Assembly: GCF_004217565.1 (NCBI RefSeq)
Contig: NZ_SHLA01000001.1
Span: forward strand, 2,356,001 to 2,420,000
Length of the DNA stretch: 64,000 nucleotides
Direction of reading: 5' to 3'
Source of the DNA: Zhihengliuella halotolerans
GTDB taxonomy: Bacteria; Actinomycetota; Actinomycetes; Actinomycetales; Micrococcaceae
The notes below the pieces were generated by a model. It did no database searches. It was not told where the DNA came from and was given only the letters and a program-made list of their open reading frames with translations. Below are positions 41,459-50,002 of the stretch, piece by piece. The position numbers and the translations under genes were made by a program. Every line of letters starts with the position of its first letter. The first letter of the stretch is position 1.

Positions 41459-42913
41459 ATGCCCCTGCCCCGACCGCTGCGCCCGTTTGCGCACCGCGAC
41501 TACTCCATCCTGGTCAGTGCCATGATCGCCTCCGTCTTCGCTCACGGAATGTGGGCGGTGGCCATGGTCTATCAAGTGCGCGAGCTCGGCGGTGGACCGG
41601 CCCAGCTCTCCATTGTCGCGACGGCCTCGAGCCTGGGCCTGGTGACGCTCGTGCTGCTCGGCGGCATCACCGCGGACCGACTCTCCTGCCGGCGCATCAT
41701 CATCGCGGTCGAAGCCCTGAGCCTGGTCGTCATGACCACCGCCGCCGTGCTCGCGGTGACCGGGGCGATCCAGCTCTGGCACCTGTCCGTCGTCGGCTTC
41801 CTCGGCGGCGCGGGTGCCGCGTTCTTCTACCCTGCCTACTCGGCGCTGCTGCCGCGCATGCTGCCGGCGGCCGACCTGCTCGCCGCCAACGGCGTCGAGG
41901 GCACCATGCGCCCCGTCCTGCAGACGGCGGCGGGCCCGGCGGCCGCGGGCATGATCGTCGCCGCGCTCAGCCCGGGCCACGCGATCGTCGGGATCGCGGC
42001 CTGCCATCTGGTCGCGCTCGTCGGCTTGCGCTTCATCAGCCGCAACCCCGCGTACGACACCCACGGCGAGCACACGCTCGCCGAGCACCAGCACGACGGC
42101 GGGGCCGAGCAGCCGGCCACGGCCGTCAGCGCGGCCCCGTCCACGGGCGCGCTGCCCGTCGTGGCCCCGTCCACGGGCGCCCTGCCGGTGGTGGCCTCCG
42201 CGCGGACCGAATCGGGCCCCGAACCGGGCTCCGGTCCAGCAGAGGAGCCCGCTGCGGAGCCGGACGCGGAACCCGCACGCCGGCCGAGCATGCTGGGCGA
42301 CATGAGGGAGGGCTTCGCCTACACCCTGGCCACCCCGTGGCTGAAGTGGACGCTGATCTTCGCGGTGATCTCCGTGGTCAGCTTCATCGGACCGATCGAG
42401 GTGCTGCTCCCCTTCATCGTCAGCGACCGGCTCGACGGCGACGCGCAGACCTTCGGATTCGTCCTCGCAGCCTTCGGCATCGGCTCTGCGGTCGGTTCGA
42501 TCATCACGGCGTCCCTCCGGCTGCCGCGCCGCTACCTGAGTGTCATGGTGCTCGTCTGGGGCTTCGGCACGGCGCCGCTCGCCGTCGTCGGATTCGTCAC
42601 CGAGGTCTGGCATCTCTTCGCGGCCGTTTTCGTGGTCGGCGTGACCGGGGCGGTCGGCAACGTCATCTGGGGCACCCTGCTGCAGCGGCGCGTCCCCGCG
42701 CGCATGCTCGGGCGGATCTCGAGCCTGGACTTCTTCGTCTCGCTCGCGCTCATGCCGGTGTCGATGGCCGTCGCCGGTCCACTGGGCGAGATCGTGCCGC
42801 TGTGGGTGCTCTTCTTCGTGGCGGCGTTCGTGTCGCCGGTCGTGGGCGTGATCGCCTGGCTCGCGGGCCGCATGCGCGAGGACGAGCTGGCCCACCCCCT
42901 GCGCAGCGTGTAG
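41459..42913 (+). CDS. Major facilitator superfamily transporter (EntS-like)
   Basis: A 484-residue twelve-helix MFS exporter of the enterobactin-exporter/MFS_3 type (FAHRDYSILVSAMIASVFAHG, LLGGITADRLSCRRI). The central cytoplasmic loop (about residues 195-285) is long, Pro/Ala/Glu-rich and holds a perfect ten-residue tandem repeat. Substrate unknown. A ribosome site GGAG is about 8 bases before ATG 41459. Confidence 0.88.
   Translation: MPLPRPLRPFAHRDYSILVSAMIASVFAHGMWAVAMVYQVRELGGGPAQLSIVATASSLGLVTLVLLGGITADRLSCRRIIIAVEALSLVVMTTAAVLAVTGAIQLWHLSVVGFLGGAGAAFFYPAYSALLPRMLPAADLLAANGVEGTMRPVLQTAAGPAAAGMIVAALSPGHAIVGIAACHLVALVGLRFISRNPAYDTHGEHTLAEHQHDGGAEQPATAVSAAPSTGALPVVAPSTGALPVVASARTESGPEPGSGPAEEPAAEPDAEPARRPSMLGDMREGFAYTLATPWLKWTLIFAVISVVSFIGPIEVLLPFIVSDRLDGDAQTFGFVLAAFGIGSAVGSIITASLRLPRRYLSVMVLVWGFGTAPLAVVGFVTEVWHLFAAVFVVGVTGAVGNVIWGTLLQRRVPARMLGRISSLDFFVSLALMPVSMAVAGPLGEIVPLWVLFFVAAFVSPVVGVIAWLAGRMREDELAHPLRSV
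42134..42193 (+). repeat. 30-base in-frame tandem repeat in the MFS gene
   Basis: Two copies (42134-42163, 42164-42193), each encoding APSTGALPVV. The copies differ at a few third-codon positions only, so the duplication is not brand new and the peptide has been kept. Confidence 0.9.
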
Positions 42914-42923
42914 GGGGCGGGCC

Positions 42924-43886
42924 TTAGGCCTCGAGGGCGACCGTGCGGAAGCCGGCGTTGCCCATCGTGGAGTCGGGCGTGTTGGAGGAGCGCGCGGCGT
43001 TGCGGTAGCGGTTGCAGTAGGACGGGTGGCACAGGTAGCTGCCGCCGCGCAAGACTCGCGCCTGCCCCGACGCGGGCCCGCGCAGGTCCCGTCCGACGCC
43101 GCCCGCGTAGGCGTCGGCGGCATACCAGTCGGCGCACCACTCCCACACGTTGCCCACGCACTGGTGCAGGCCGAAACCGTTGGGCTCGAATGCCCGGACG
43201 GGGGCGGTGTCCAGCCAGCCGTCGCCGAGGGTGTTCGACGTCGGGAACTCGCCCTGCCAGATGTTGGCCCGCCAGCCGCCGTCGTCGACCTCGGCGTCGC
43301 CCCAGGGGTACCGGGCCTCCTCGAGCCCGCCGCGGGCGGCGCGCTCCCATTCGGCCTCGGTAGGCAGGCGCCGGCCGGCCCAGCGGCAGTAGGCTTCGGC
43401 GTCGTCCCAGCTCACGTGGACGACCGGGTGGTCGAGACGGTCCTCCACAGACGAGCCGGGGCCGCCCGGGCGCCGCCAGTCCGCGTCCCGCACCGCGAGC
43501 CACCAGGGCAGCCCCGGCACCTGCCCGACGACCTCCGCCCCGCGGGCGACGACGAGATGGAAGACCGCCGAGAACCCGTCGCGCTCGGCCTGCGTCCGGT
43601 ACCCGGTGGCGTCGGCGAAGCGCGCGAAGTCGGCGTTCGTGACCGTCGTCGAATCGATCGAGAAGGCCCCGAGGTCCACCTCGTGCACCGGCCCCTCGCC
43701 GTCGGCGGCGTTGCGGTCGCCGCGGGAGTCGCCCATCCGGAAGACGCCGGCCGGCACAGCCGCCTGGGGGACGCGGTGCACCCCGCCGCCGGACGCGGGC
43801 TCAGACGACGACGGAGCGGACGCGCCGGAGCGCCCCGGCGTGCAGCACGCACCGGGGGCCGGCAGCTCCGGTTCGGAGGACGTCAC
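42924..43886 (-). CDS. Formylglycine-generating enzyme
   Basis: A 320-residue FGE/SUMF1-type protein that converts the active-site cysteine of sulfatases (C-x-P-x-R) to formylglycine. Both catalytic cysteines are present in GGSYLCHPSYCNRYRNAAR (C-x4-C), and WVWEWC/FEPNGFGLHQCVGNVWEW and GRRLPTEAEWERAARGG are family motifs. No sulfatase is visible in the window. GTG 43886, 17 bases after the glucoamylase stop, is chosen; a GTG at 43940 inside the preceding gene is possible. Confidence 0.9.
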   Translation of the reverse strand: MTSSEPELPAPGACCTPGRSGASAPSSSEPASGGGVHRVPQAAVPAGVFRMGDSRGDRNAADGEGPVHEVDLGAFSIDSTTVTNADFARFADATGYRTQAERDGFSAVFHLVVARGAEVVGQVPGLPWWLAVRDADWRRPGGPGSSVEDRLDHPVVHVSWDDAEAYCRWAGRRLPTEAEWERAARGGLEEARYPWGDAEVDDGGWRANIWQGEFPTSNTLGDGWLDTAPVRAFEPNGFGLHQCVGNVWEWCADWYAADAYAGGVGRDLRGPASGQARVLRGGSYLCHPSYCNRYRNAARSSNTPDSTMGNAGFRTVALEA

Positions 43887-43902
43887 GGCGTCGCCCGCCG
43901 CC

Positions 43903-45744
43903 TCAGACCGGAGTTGACGCGTTGATCGCGTCCGCGGCACGGATCAGGGCCAGGTGCGAGAACGCCTGCGGGAAGTTGCCCGCCATCCGCTTCTGCTCCG
44001 TGTCGTACTCCTCCGCCATCAGGCCGAGCGGGTTGGCGTAGCTCATGAGCTTGTCCATGAGCCGGCGAGCGTCGTCGAGCCGGCCGGAGCGCGCGTACTG
44101 CTCCACGAGCCAGAAGCAGCACGCCAGGAACGGGTGCTCCCCCGGCGGCAGCCCGTCCAGGCCCGCGTCGGTCCGGTAGCGCAGGATGAGCCCCTCCTCG
44201 TCGACGAGGTCGCGCTCCATGCGCGCCACGGTCCCGAGCATCTCGTCGGAGGTGTAGGCGACGAACCCGACCTGCGGGAGCACGAGCAGCGACGCGTCAA
44301 CCTCGGTGCCGCCGTAGGTCTGCGTGAACGAATTGATCTCCCGGTTGAAACCGCGCTCCATGATCTCGACGCGCAGCTCGTCCCGGCGCTGCTCCCAAAG
44401 CTCGACGTCGCCCTCGAGCCCGTGCTCGCGCACGGCGCGAACGCCGCGGTCGAACGCGGCCCACATCATGACGCGCGAGTGCGTGAAGTGCTTCTTCTCT
44501 CCGCGCATCTCCCAGATCCCGTGGTCGGGTCGCTCATAGTTGCGCTCGACGTAGGTCAGCAGGGCCTTCTGCAGCGGCCACGAGAAGTGGTCCTCGAGCC
44601 CGCCCATATTGCGCAGCTTCTCGAGCGCGACCATGACCTCGCCGACGACGTCGCCCTGGTACTGGTCGACCGCGCCGTTGCCGTCGCGCACCGGGGTGGA
44701 CCCCTCGTAACCGGGCAGGTGCGGCAGCTCGCGCTCGGGCAGGCGGCGCTCGCCCGCGAGCCCGTACATGATCTGCAGGTCGTCCGGGTCGCCGGCGATC
44801 GCGCGCAGCAGCCAGTTGCGCCACTGCACCGCCTCCTGCTGGTAGGCGTGGGTCATCATCGCCTCGAGCGTCAGGGCGGCGTCGCGCAGCCAGCAGAAGC
44901 GGTAGTCCCAGTTGCGTTCCCCGCCGAACGCCTCCGGCAGCGACGTCGTCGGCGCCGCGACGATGCCGCCCGTGGTCTCGTGCGTGAGCGCGCGCAGCAC
45001 CAGCAGGGAGCGCTGGACCATCTGCCCGTATTCATTCTGCTCCGGGAAGTCGCGTGCCCAGGAGCGCCAGTAGGAGGCCGTGTCCTGCAGGGCGGCGCCG
45101 ACGTCGATCCGGTCCGGGACCTGCCGGTGCGAGGGGTACCAGCTGAGTTCGAAGTCGACGACCTCACCCGCGGAGATCAGGAAGTCGCCCTCGTGCTTGA
45201 GGTCGTTGGCACGCGGCAGCCGGTCGCCGTGCAGCACGAGCGCGTCGGGGCCGCCGACGGCGACGATGGACTTTCCGCCGCGCGTGGAGATGCCGTGCCG
45301 GCGCACCCACGGGACGACGCCGCCGTAGTCGAGGCGGAAGGTGATCTCCTGGTGCATCCGCACGCTGCCGGCCAGGCCCTCGACGCGGCGGATGAGCGAG
45401 GCCCGGTGCGCGCCGATCGGCATGAAGTCCGTGACGAGGGCGTGTCCGGTCGGCGTCTGCCACAGGGTGCGCAGCACGAACGTCGAATTCAGGTAGCTGC
45501 GCTCGACGACGACGGGAGTGTCCTCGTCGTTCGCGCCGACGCCGGCGTTCTCACCGCAGTTGTCGGGCGCGCCGGCCGGGGCCAGCAGCCAGCGCCCGTG
45601 CGACTGGTCGCCGAGCAGTGCGGTGAATTGGGCCCCGGAATCGAAGCGCGGGAAACAGAGCCAGTCGACGCTTCCGTGGAGCGAAACGAGGGCGCCGGTG
45701 TGAAGGTCGGACAGCAGTGCGTAGTCCTCAATGGGAGATGCCAT
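43903..45744 (-). CDS. Glycoside hydrolase family 15 (glucoamylase/trehalase-like)
   Basis: A 613-residue cytosolic GH15 enzyme: N-terminal beta-sandwich (starting MASPIEDYALLSDLHTGALV), then an (alpha/alpha)6 barrel with NWDYRFCWLRDAALTLEAM (about residue 270) and the catalytic glutamate region LGLMAEEYD near the end. Actinobacterial members act on maltose-type glucans or on trehalose; the two cannot be told apart here. No ribosome site is obvious before ATG 45744, but the family start fits. Same strand as the FGE gene downstream. Confidence 0.9.
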   Translation of the reverse strand: MASPIEDYALLSDLHTGALVSLHGSVDWLCFPRFDSGAQFTALLGDQSHGRWLLAPAGAPDNCGENAGVGANDEDTPVVVERSYLNSTFVLRTLWQTPTGHALVTDFMPIGAHRASLIRRVEGLAGSVRMHQEITFRLDYGGVVPWVRRHGISTRGGKSIVAVGGPDALVLHGDRLPRANDLKHEGDFLISAGEVVDFELSWYPSHRQVPDRIDVGAALQDTASYWRSWARDFPEQNEYGQMVQRSLLVLRALTHETTGGIVAAPTTSLPEAFGGERNWDYRFCWLRDAALTLEAMMTHAYQQEAVQWRNWLLRAIAGDPDDLQIMYGLAGERRLPERELPHLPGYEGSTPVRDGNGAVDQYQGDVVGEVMVALEKLRNMGGLEDHFSWPLQKALLTYVERNYERPDHGIWEMRGEKKHFTHSRVMMWAAFDRGVRAVREHGLEGDVELWEQRRDELRVEIMERGFNREINSFTQTYGGTEVDASLLVLPQVGFVAYTSDEMLGTVARMERDLVDEEGLILRYRTDAGLDGLPPGEHPFLACCFWLVEQYARSGRLDDARRLMDKLMSYANPLGLMAEEYDTEQKRMAGNFPQAFSHLALIRAADAINASTPV

Positions 45745-46086
45745 TGCACCAGACAACAGCAGGACGGGGCCCGATGCAAGAACTTGCCAGTCCCGTTTCC
45801 GCAATGGGCCCACCGCGTGTTTCGGGAGTGTTTCCCGGGCAGCCGGAAGCACGGGATTTCGTGCTGTCGTGTGCGAATCCCGCGCCGCGGACTCGCACCG
45901 AATCCTCAAGAACCCTCCTCAACCCTCCGGTCCGTGTTCGTTGAAAAAAGTTCGTACCAGCCAACGAACCGGACACGACACCAAGTACCCGCCGCTGACC
46001 TCACTCTTTCCCGTCAACGCGCCCTTCCAAACGGACATCGACCCGCGAATGAACGCCCAGTTTCGGGCGGATTTCCGTTAAGCGTC

Positions 46087-46116
46087 TTGACGTTCCCACA
46101 TGAACGGGCATAAAGT
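46087..46116 (+). promoter_or_regulatory. Predicted promoter of the fructose PTS operon
   Basis: TTGACG (46087-46092) and TAAAGT (46111-46116) with an 18-base spacer, about 80 bases before the regulator's start codon. Confidence 0.6.
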
Positions 46117-46148
46117 CATGCAAACACAGAAACAATGTGATGCCCGTT
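46103..46148. promoter_or_regulatory. Inverted repeat and AAACA repeats at the fructose promoter
   Basis: AACGGGCAT (46103-46111) and ATGCCCGTT (46140-46148) are perfect inverted copies flanking AAACACAGAAACAA. The AAACA repeats resemble DeoR-family half-sites and overlap the expected transcription start, as for an autorepressor. Confidence 0.55.
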
Positions 46149-46197
46149 ACTTCGTCACACGGAGCCGGCGGTCCCACCTGAGGCAGAAGGAGGCGCG

Positions 46198-46983
46198 ATG
46201 TTCGCGGAGGAACGCCACCAGCTCATCGCGGGGCTGATCAGCGAGCACGGCAAGGTGACCGTCTCCGCCCTGGCCGACCGCTTCTCCATCACCCGCGAGA
46301 CCGTCCGGCGGGACCTCGCCCAGCTCGAGCAGGAGGGCGTTCTGCGCCGCGTGCACGGCGGGGCGGTCGCGACGACCACCGCTAGCACGAGCGAGCAGAG
46401 CCACGTCACCCGCACCACGCTGCACGCCGACGCGAAGCAGCGCATCGCGGAGGCCGCGCTCGCTCTGCTCCCCGCGGGGCAGGTCTCCGCAGTGCTCGAC
46501 GCCGGCACGACGACGGAGCTGCTCGCGACCCGCCTGACCGAGGAGTACGCCGATTCCCGCGTGACCGAGCTCCTCGCCATCACGCACGCCCTGCCCGTCG
46601 CGACCCGCCTCTCGGCCTCCGGCGCCCTGCAGCTCGAATTCGTGGGCGGGCGCATCCGCGGCCTGACCAGCGCGGCGATCGGACCCCGCGTGATGGAGCA
46701 CTACGCGTCTCTCCGCCCCGACATCGCCTTCGTCGGAACCAACGGCCTGCACCCGACCTTCGGCCTGAGCACCCCGGACGATCTCGAGGCCGCGGTGAAA
46801 TCGGCGATCGTCGACTCGGCCCGCCGCGTCGTCGTCCTAGCCGACGCCAGCAAGTTCCACACCGAGGCGCTCGTCCGCTTCGCCCGACTCGACGCCATCG
46901 ACACGCTCGTGACCGACGCCGTGCCCGATGCCGACCTGACCGCGGCCCTCGACGCCGCAGAAGTGGAGGTGGTGCTCGCATGA
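46198..46983 (+). CDS. fruR: DeoR-family regulator of the fructose operon
   Basis: A 261-residue DeoR regulator: helix-turn-helix at about residues 20-42 (VSALADRFSITRETVRRDL) and a sugar-phosphate sensor domain (LDAGTTTELLA, FVGTNGLHPTFGLSTPD, ADASKFHTEALVRF). Fructose 1-phosphate is the likely effector by family. AAGGAGG is 4 bases before the ATG. First gene of fruR-fruK-fruA-ptsI-ptsH. Confidence 0.9.
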   Translation: MFAEERHQLIAGLISEHGKVTVSALADRFSITRETVRRDLAQLEQEGVLRRVHGGAVATTTASTSEQSHVTRTTLHADAKQRIAEAALALLPAGQVSAVLDAGTTTELLATRLTEEYADSRVTELLAITHALPVATRLSASGALQLEFVGGRIRGLTSAAIGPRVMEHYASLRPDIAFVGTNGLHPTFGLSTPDDLEAAVKSAIVDSARRVVVLADASKFHTEALVRFARLDAIDTLVTDAVPDADLTAALDAAEVEVVLA

Positions 46984-47960
46984 TCGTCACGCTGACCGCC
47001 AACCCCAGCCTGGACCGAACCATCGAGCTGGCGTCCGAGCTCGCCCGCGGCGGCGTGCAGCGGGCGACGGCAACGCACGCCCAGCCCGCGGGCAAGGGCG
47101 TGAACGTCTCGCGCGCCGTCGCCGCCGCGGGACAGGACACGCTCGCCGTCCTGCCGGGTGACGCGACCGACCCCCTCGTGCTCGGCCTCGGCGCCGATTC
47201 CCTGCCCCACCGAGCGCTGCCGATCGGGGCGGGCCTGCGCAGCAACATCACGCTGACGGAGCCGGACGGCACGACCACCAAGATCAACGAGCCTGGCCCG
47301 CTGCTGGGCGCCGAGGCGCAGGATCAGCTGTGCGCGCTCGTCGAGGAAGCGAGCGACGGCGCCGACTGGCTCGTGCTCGCCGGCTCGCTGCCGCCCGGCG
47401 TCGAGCCCGACTTCTACGCGCGCCTGACGGCGACGCTGCGCCGCGACCTCGGGGATCTCTGCCCCAAGATCGCGGTGGACACGTCCGGCGCCCCGCTCTC
47501 AGCCCTGTTCGACGGCGGGCACGGCCTGGGCGCCGCGGCCGTCCCGACGCTGCTCAAGCCGAACGCGGAGGAACTCGCCGAGCTCGTGGGCGAGACCACC
47601 GAGGCGGAGCTCGAGTCCGACCCCCTTCAGGCCGTCGCAGCGGCCCGGAAGCTGATCGCCGCCGGCGCCGAGGCCGTGCTCGCCACCCTGGGCGCGGCCG
47701 GCGCCGTCCTCGTCACCGCCGACGGCGCGTGGCAGGGCTCCCATGCCCCGGTGACCGCCCGCAGCACGGTCGGCGCCGGAGATTCGTCGTTGGCGGGCTT
47801 CGTGCTCGCCGACCAGGCGGGCCTGGCCCGTCCCGACTGCCTGAGGCGGGCAGTCGCCTACGGCGCCGCGGCGGCCTCGCTGCCCGGCTCCACCATCCCC
47901 ACCCCCGCTCACACCACCGAAGACGCCGTGCGCGTCGTTCCCCTCACCGGCAAGGACTAG
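46980..47960 (+). CDS. fruK: 1-phosphofructokinase
   Basis: A 326-residue PfkB-family kinase that phosphorylates fructose 1-phosphate to fructose 1,6-bisphosphate. MIVTLTANPSLDRTIEL opens it, the substrate region is PAGKGVNVSRAVAAAG, and the catalytic motif is STVGAGDSSLAGFVLA. The ATG overlaps the fruR stop by 4 bases. Confidence 0.95.
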   Translation: MIVTLTANPSLDRTIELASELARGGVQRATATHAQPAGKGVNVSRAVAAAGQDTLAVLPGDATDPLVLGLGADSLPHRALPIGAGLRSNITLTEPDGTTTKINEPGPLLGAEAQDQLCALVEEASDGADWLVLAGSLPPGVEPDFYARLTATLRRDLGDLCPKIAVDTSGAPLSALFDGGHGLGAAAVPTLLKPNAEELAELVGETTEAELESDPLQAVAAARKLIAAGAEAVLATLGAAGAVLVTADGAWQGSHAPVTARSTVGAGDSSLAGFVLADQAGLARPDCLRRAVAYGAAAASLPGSTIPTPAHTTEDAVRVVPLTGKD

Positions 47961-47962
47961 CC

Positions 47963-50002
47963 ATGACCGACATCAAGGGTTCACAGGAACTGATCACCGA
48001 GGAGCTCGTCCGCCTGGACGCGAACCTCGGCTCCGACAGCACCGCAGTGATCGACGCGCTCGCCGCCGTCGTCGCGGAGAACGGCCGCGCGACCACGGCC
48101 GAGGATCTCGCCGCGGACGCGAAGGCGCGCGAGGCCAAGACGGCCACGGGCGTGCCCGGCGGCATCGCGATCCCGCACTGCCGCTCCGCCGCCGTGACGG
48201 TCCCGACGCTGGGCATGGCCCGGCTCGACCCGGCCGTCGACTTCGGCGCGAAGGACGGCCCCGCCGACCTGGTCTTCTTCATCGCCGCCCCGGACGGCGC
48301 CGACAAGGACCACCTCAAGCTGCTCTCCAAGCTCGCCCGCGCCCTCGTCAAGAAGGACTTCACCGCCGCCCTGCGCGCCGCGCAGTCCCCGGCCGAGATC
48401 GTCGAGCTGGTGCGCAACGTCGTCGCTCCGGCGGAATCCGGCACGACGGCGGCTCCCGCAGCCGCCGCTCCCGCCGCGGCCGCCGATGAGCCGGTCGCCG
48501 ACGCGGCGCCGTCGACGAAGCCGAAGCTCGTCGCCGTGACGGCGTGCCCCACCGGCATCGCCCACACCTACATGGCCGCCGACTCGATCGCGCAGGCCGC
48601 GGAGGAGTCCGGCGTCGAGATCGCCGTCGAGACCCAGGGCTCCTCGGGCGCGACCCCGCTGGACCCGGCCGTCATCGCCGCCGCCGACGCCGTGATCTTC
48701 GCAGTCGACGTCGACGTGCGCGACCGCCACCGCTTCGCCGGCAAGCCCGTCATCCAGGTGCCCGTCAAGCGCGGCATCGACGAGCCCGCCGAGCTCATCA
48801 AGCGGGCCGTCGCGGCCGCCTCCGACCCGAACGCCCGCCGCGTGCCGTCCGACTCCGGCTCCGGCGCGAACGAGTCGGAGCAGTCCGGCGGCAAGGAGAG
48901 CGTCGGTGCGGCCCTGAAGCGCGCGCTGCTCACCGGTGTCAGCTACATGATCCCGTTCGTCGCCGGTGGCGGCCTGCTCATCGCCCTGGGCTTCCTGCTC
49001 GGTGGCTACGACATCACCGACGTCGCGGACGACATCCTCGGAGCCAACACCCTCTTCAACCTGCCGGAGGGCGGTCTGGCCGCCTACCTCGGCGCGGTCG
49101 CCTTCAAGATCGGCGCCCTGTCGATGGGCTTCCTCGTCCCGGCGCTGGCCGGTTACATCGCGTTCGCGTTCGCCGACCGCCCGGGCATCGCGCCGGGCTT
49201 CACGGCCGGCGCCGTCGCGGGCTTCATGGGCGCGGGCTTCCTCGGCGGCATCGTCGGCGGTCTCATCGCCGGCCTCGCCGCCCGCTGGATCACCTCGTGG
49301 TCCGTCCCGCGCTGGCTGCGCGGCCTGATGCCGGTCGTGATCGTCCCGCTGCTCGGTTCGATCATCGCCTCCGGCCTGATGTTCCTCTTCCTGGGCGGCC
49401 CGATCGCCTCCCTGACCGACGGCCTGAACAACTGGCTCTCCGGGATGACCGGCACGGCAGCAGCCCTGCTCGGCCTGATCCTGGGCCTCATGATGGCGTT
49501 CGACCTCGGCGGTCCGGTCAACAAGGTCGCCTACTCGTTCGCCGTCGCCGGCCTCGGCGCCGGATCGCTGGCGACTAACTCCGCCCCGCTGATGATCATG
49601 GCCGCCGTCATGGCCGCCGGCATGGTCCCGCCGCTCGCGATGGCCCTGGCCACCGCGATCTCGCCCAAGCAGTTCTCCCTCGCCGAGCGCGAGAACGGCA
49701 AGGCCGCCTGGCTGCTGGGCGCCGCGTTCATCTCCGAGGGCGCGATCCCGTTCGCCGCGGCCGACCCGCTGCGCGTCATCCCGGCCTCGATGATCGGCGC
49801 AGCCACCACGGGCGCGATGATCATGAGCTTCGACGTCGTCAGCCAGGCCCCGCACGGCGGCATCTTCGTCTTCTTCGCGATGGACGGCACGTGGCCGATG
49901 TTCATCGTCGCGACCCTGGTCGGCACGGTGATCTCCGCCGCCGCCGTCCTGGCCCTGAAGAAGTTCGCCCGCAAGTCCGTTCCGGCAGAGGTGGCAGCAT
50001 GA
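47963..50002 (+). CDS. fruA: Fructose-specific PTS enzyme IIABC
   Basis: A 679-residue PTS permease. Domain IIA (about 1-155) has the phospho-histidine in GIAIPHCRS, an Ala/Pro linker follows, IIB (about 190-290) has the phospho-cysteine in VTACPTGIAHTYMAAD, and IIC (about 310-670) is the membrane channel. It imports fructose as fructose 1-phosphate. It starts 2 bases after fruK, and its stop overlaps the ptsI start (ATGA). Confidence 0.96.
   Translation: MTDIKGSQELITEELVRLDANLGSDSTAVIDALAAVVAENGRATTAEDLAADAKAREAKTATGVPGGIAIPHCRSAAVTVPTLGMARLDPAVDFGAKDGPADLVFFIAAPDGADKDHLKLLSKLARALVKKDFTAALRAAQSPAEIVELVRNVVAPAESGTTAAPAAAAPAAAADEPVADAAPSTKPKLVAVTACPTGIAHTYMAADSIAQAAEESGVEIAVETQGSSGATPLDPAVIAAADAVIFAVDVDVRDRHRFAGKPVIQVPVKRGIDEPAELIKRAVAAASDPNARRVPSDSGSGANESEQSGGKESVGAALKRALLTGVSYMIPFVAGGGLLIALGFLLGGYDITDVADDILGANTLFNLPEGGLAAYLGAVAFKIGALSMGFLVPALAGYIAFAFADRPGIAPGFTAGAVAGFMGAGFLGGIVGGLIAGLAARWITSWSVPRWLRGLMPVVIVPLLGSIIASGLMFLFLGGPIASLTDGLNNWLSGMTGTAAALLGLILGLMMAFDLGGPVNKVAYSFAVAGLGAGSLATNSAPLMIMAAVMAAGMVPPLAMALATAISPKQFSLAERENGKAAWLLGAAFISEGAIPFAAADPLRVIPASMIGAATTGAMIMSFDVVSQAPHGGIFVFFAMDGTWPMFIVATLVGTVISAAAVLALKKFARKSVPAEVAA

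Larger units (their letters stand above)
45745..46197. other. Divergent control region, glucoamylase / fructose operon
   Basis: No gene is supported in these 453 bases. It holds an AGCACG-N6-CGTGCT inverted repeat (45848-45865), a GTTCGTTG/CAACGAAC inverted repeat (45936-45943 and 45962-45969), and the fructose-operon promoter and repeats listed separately. Confidence 0.6.
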
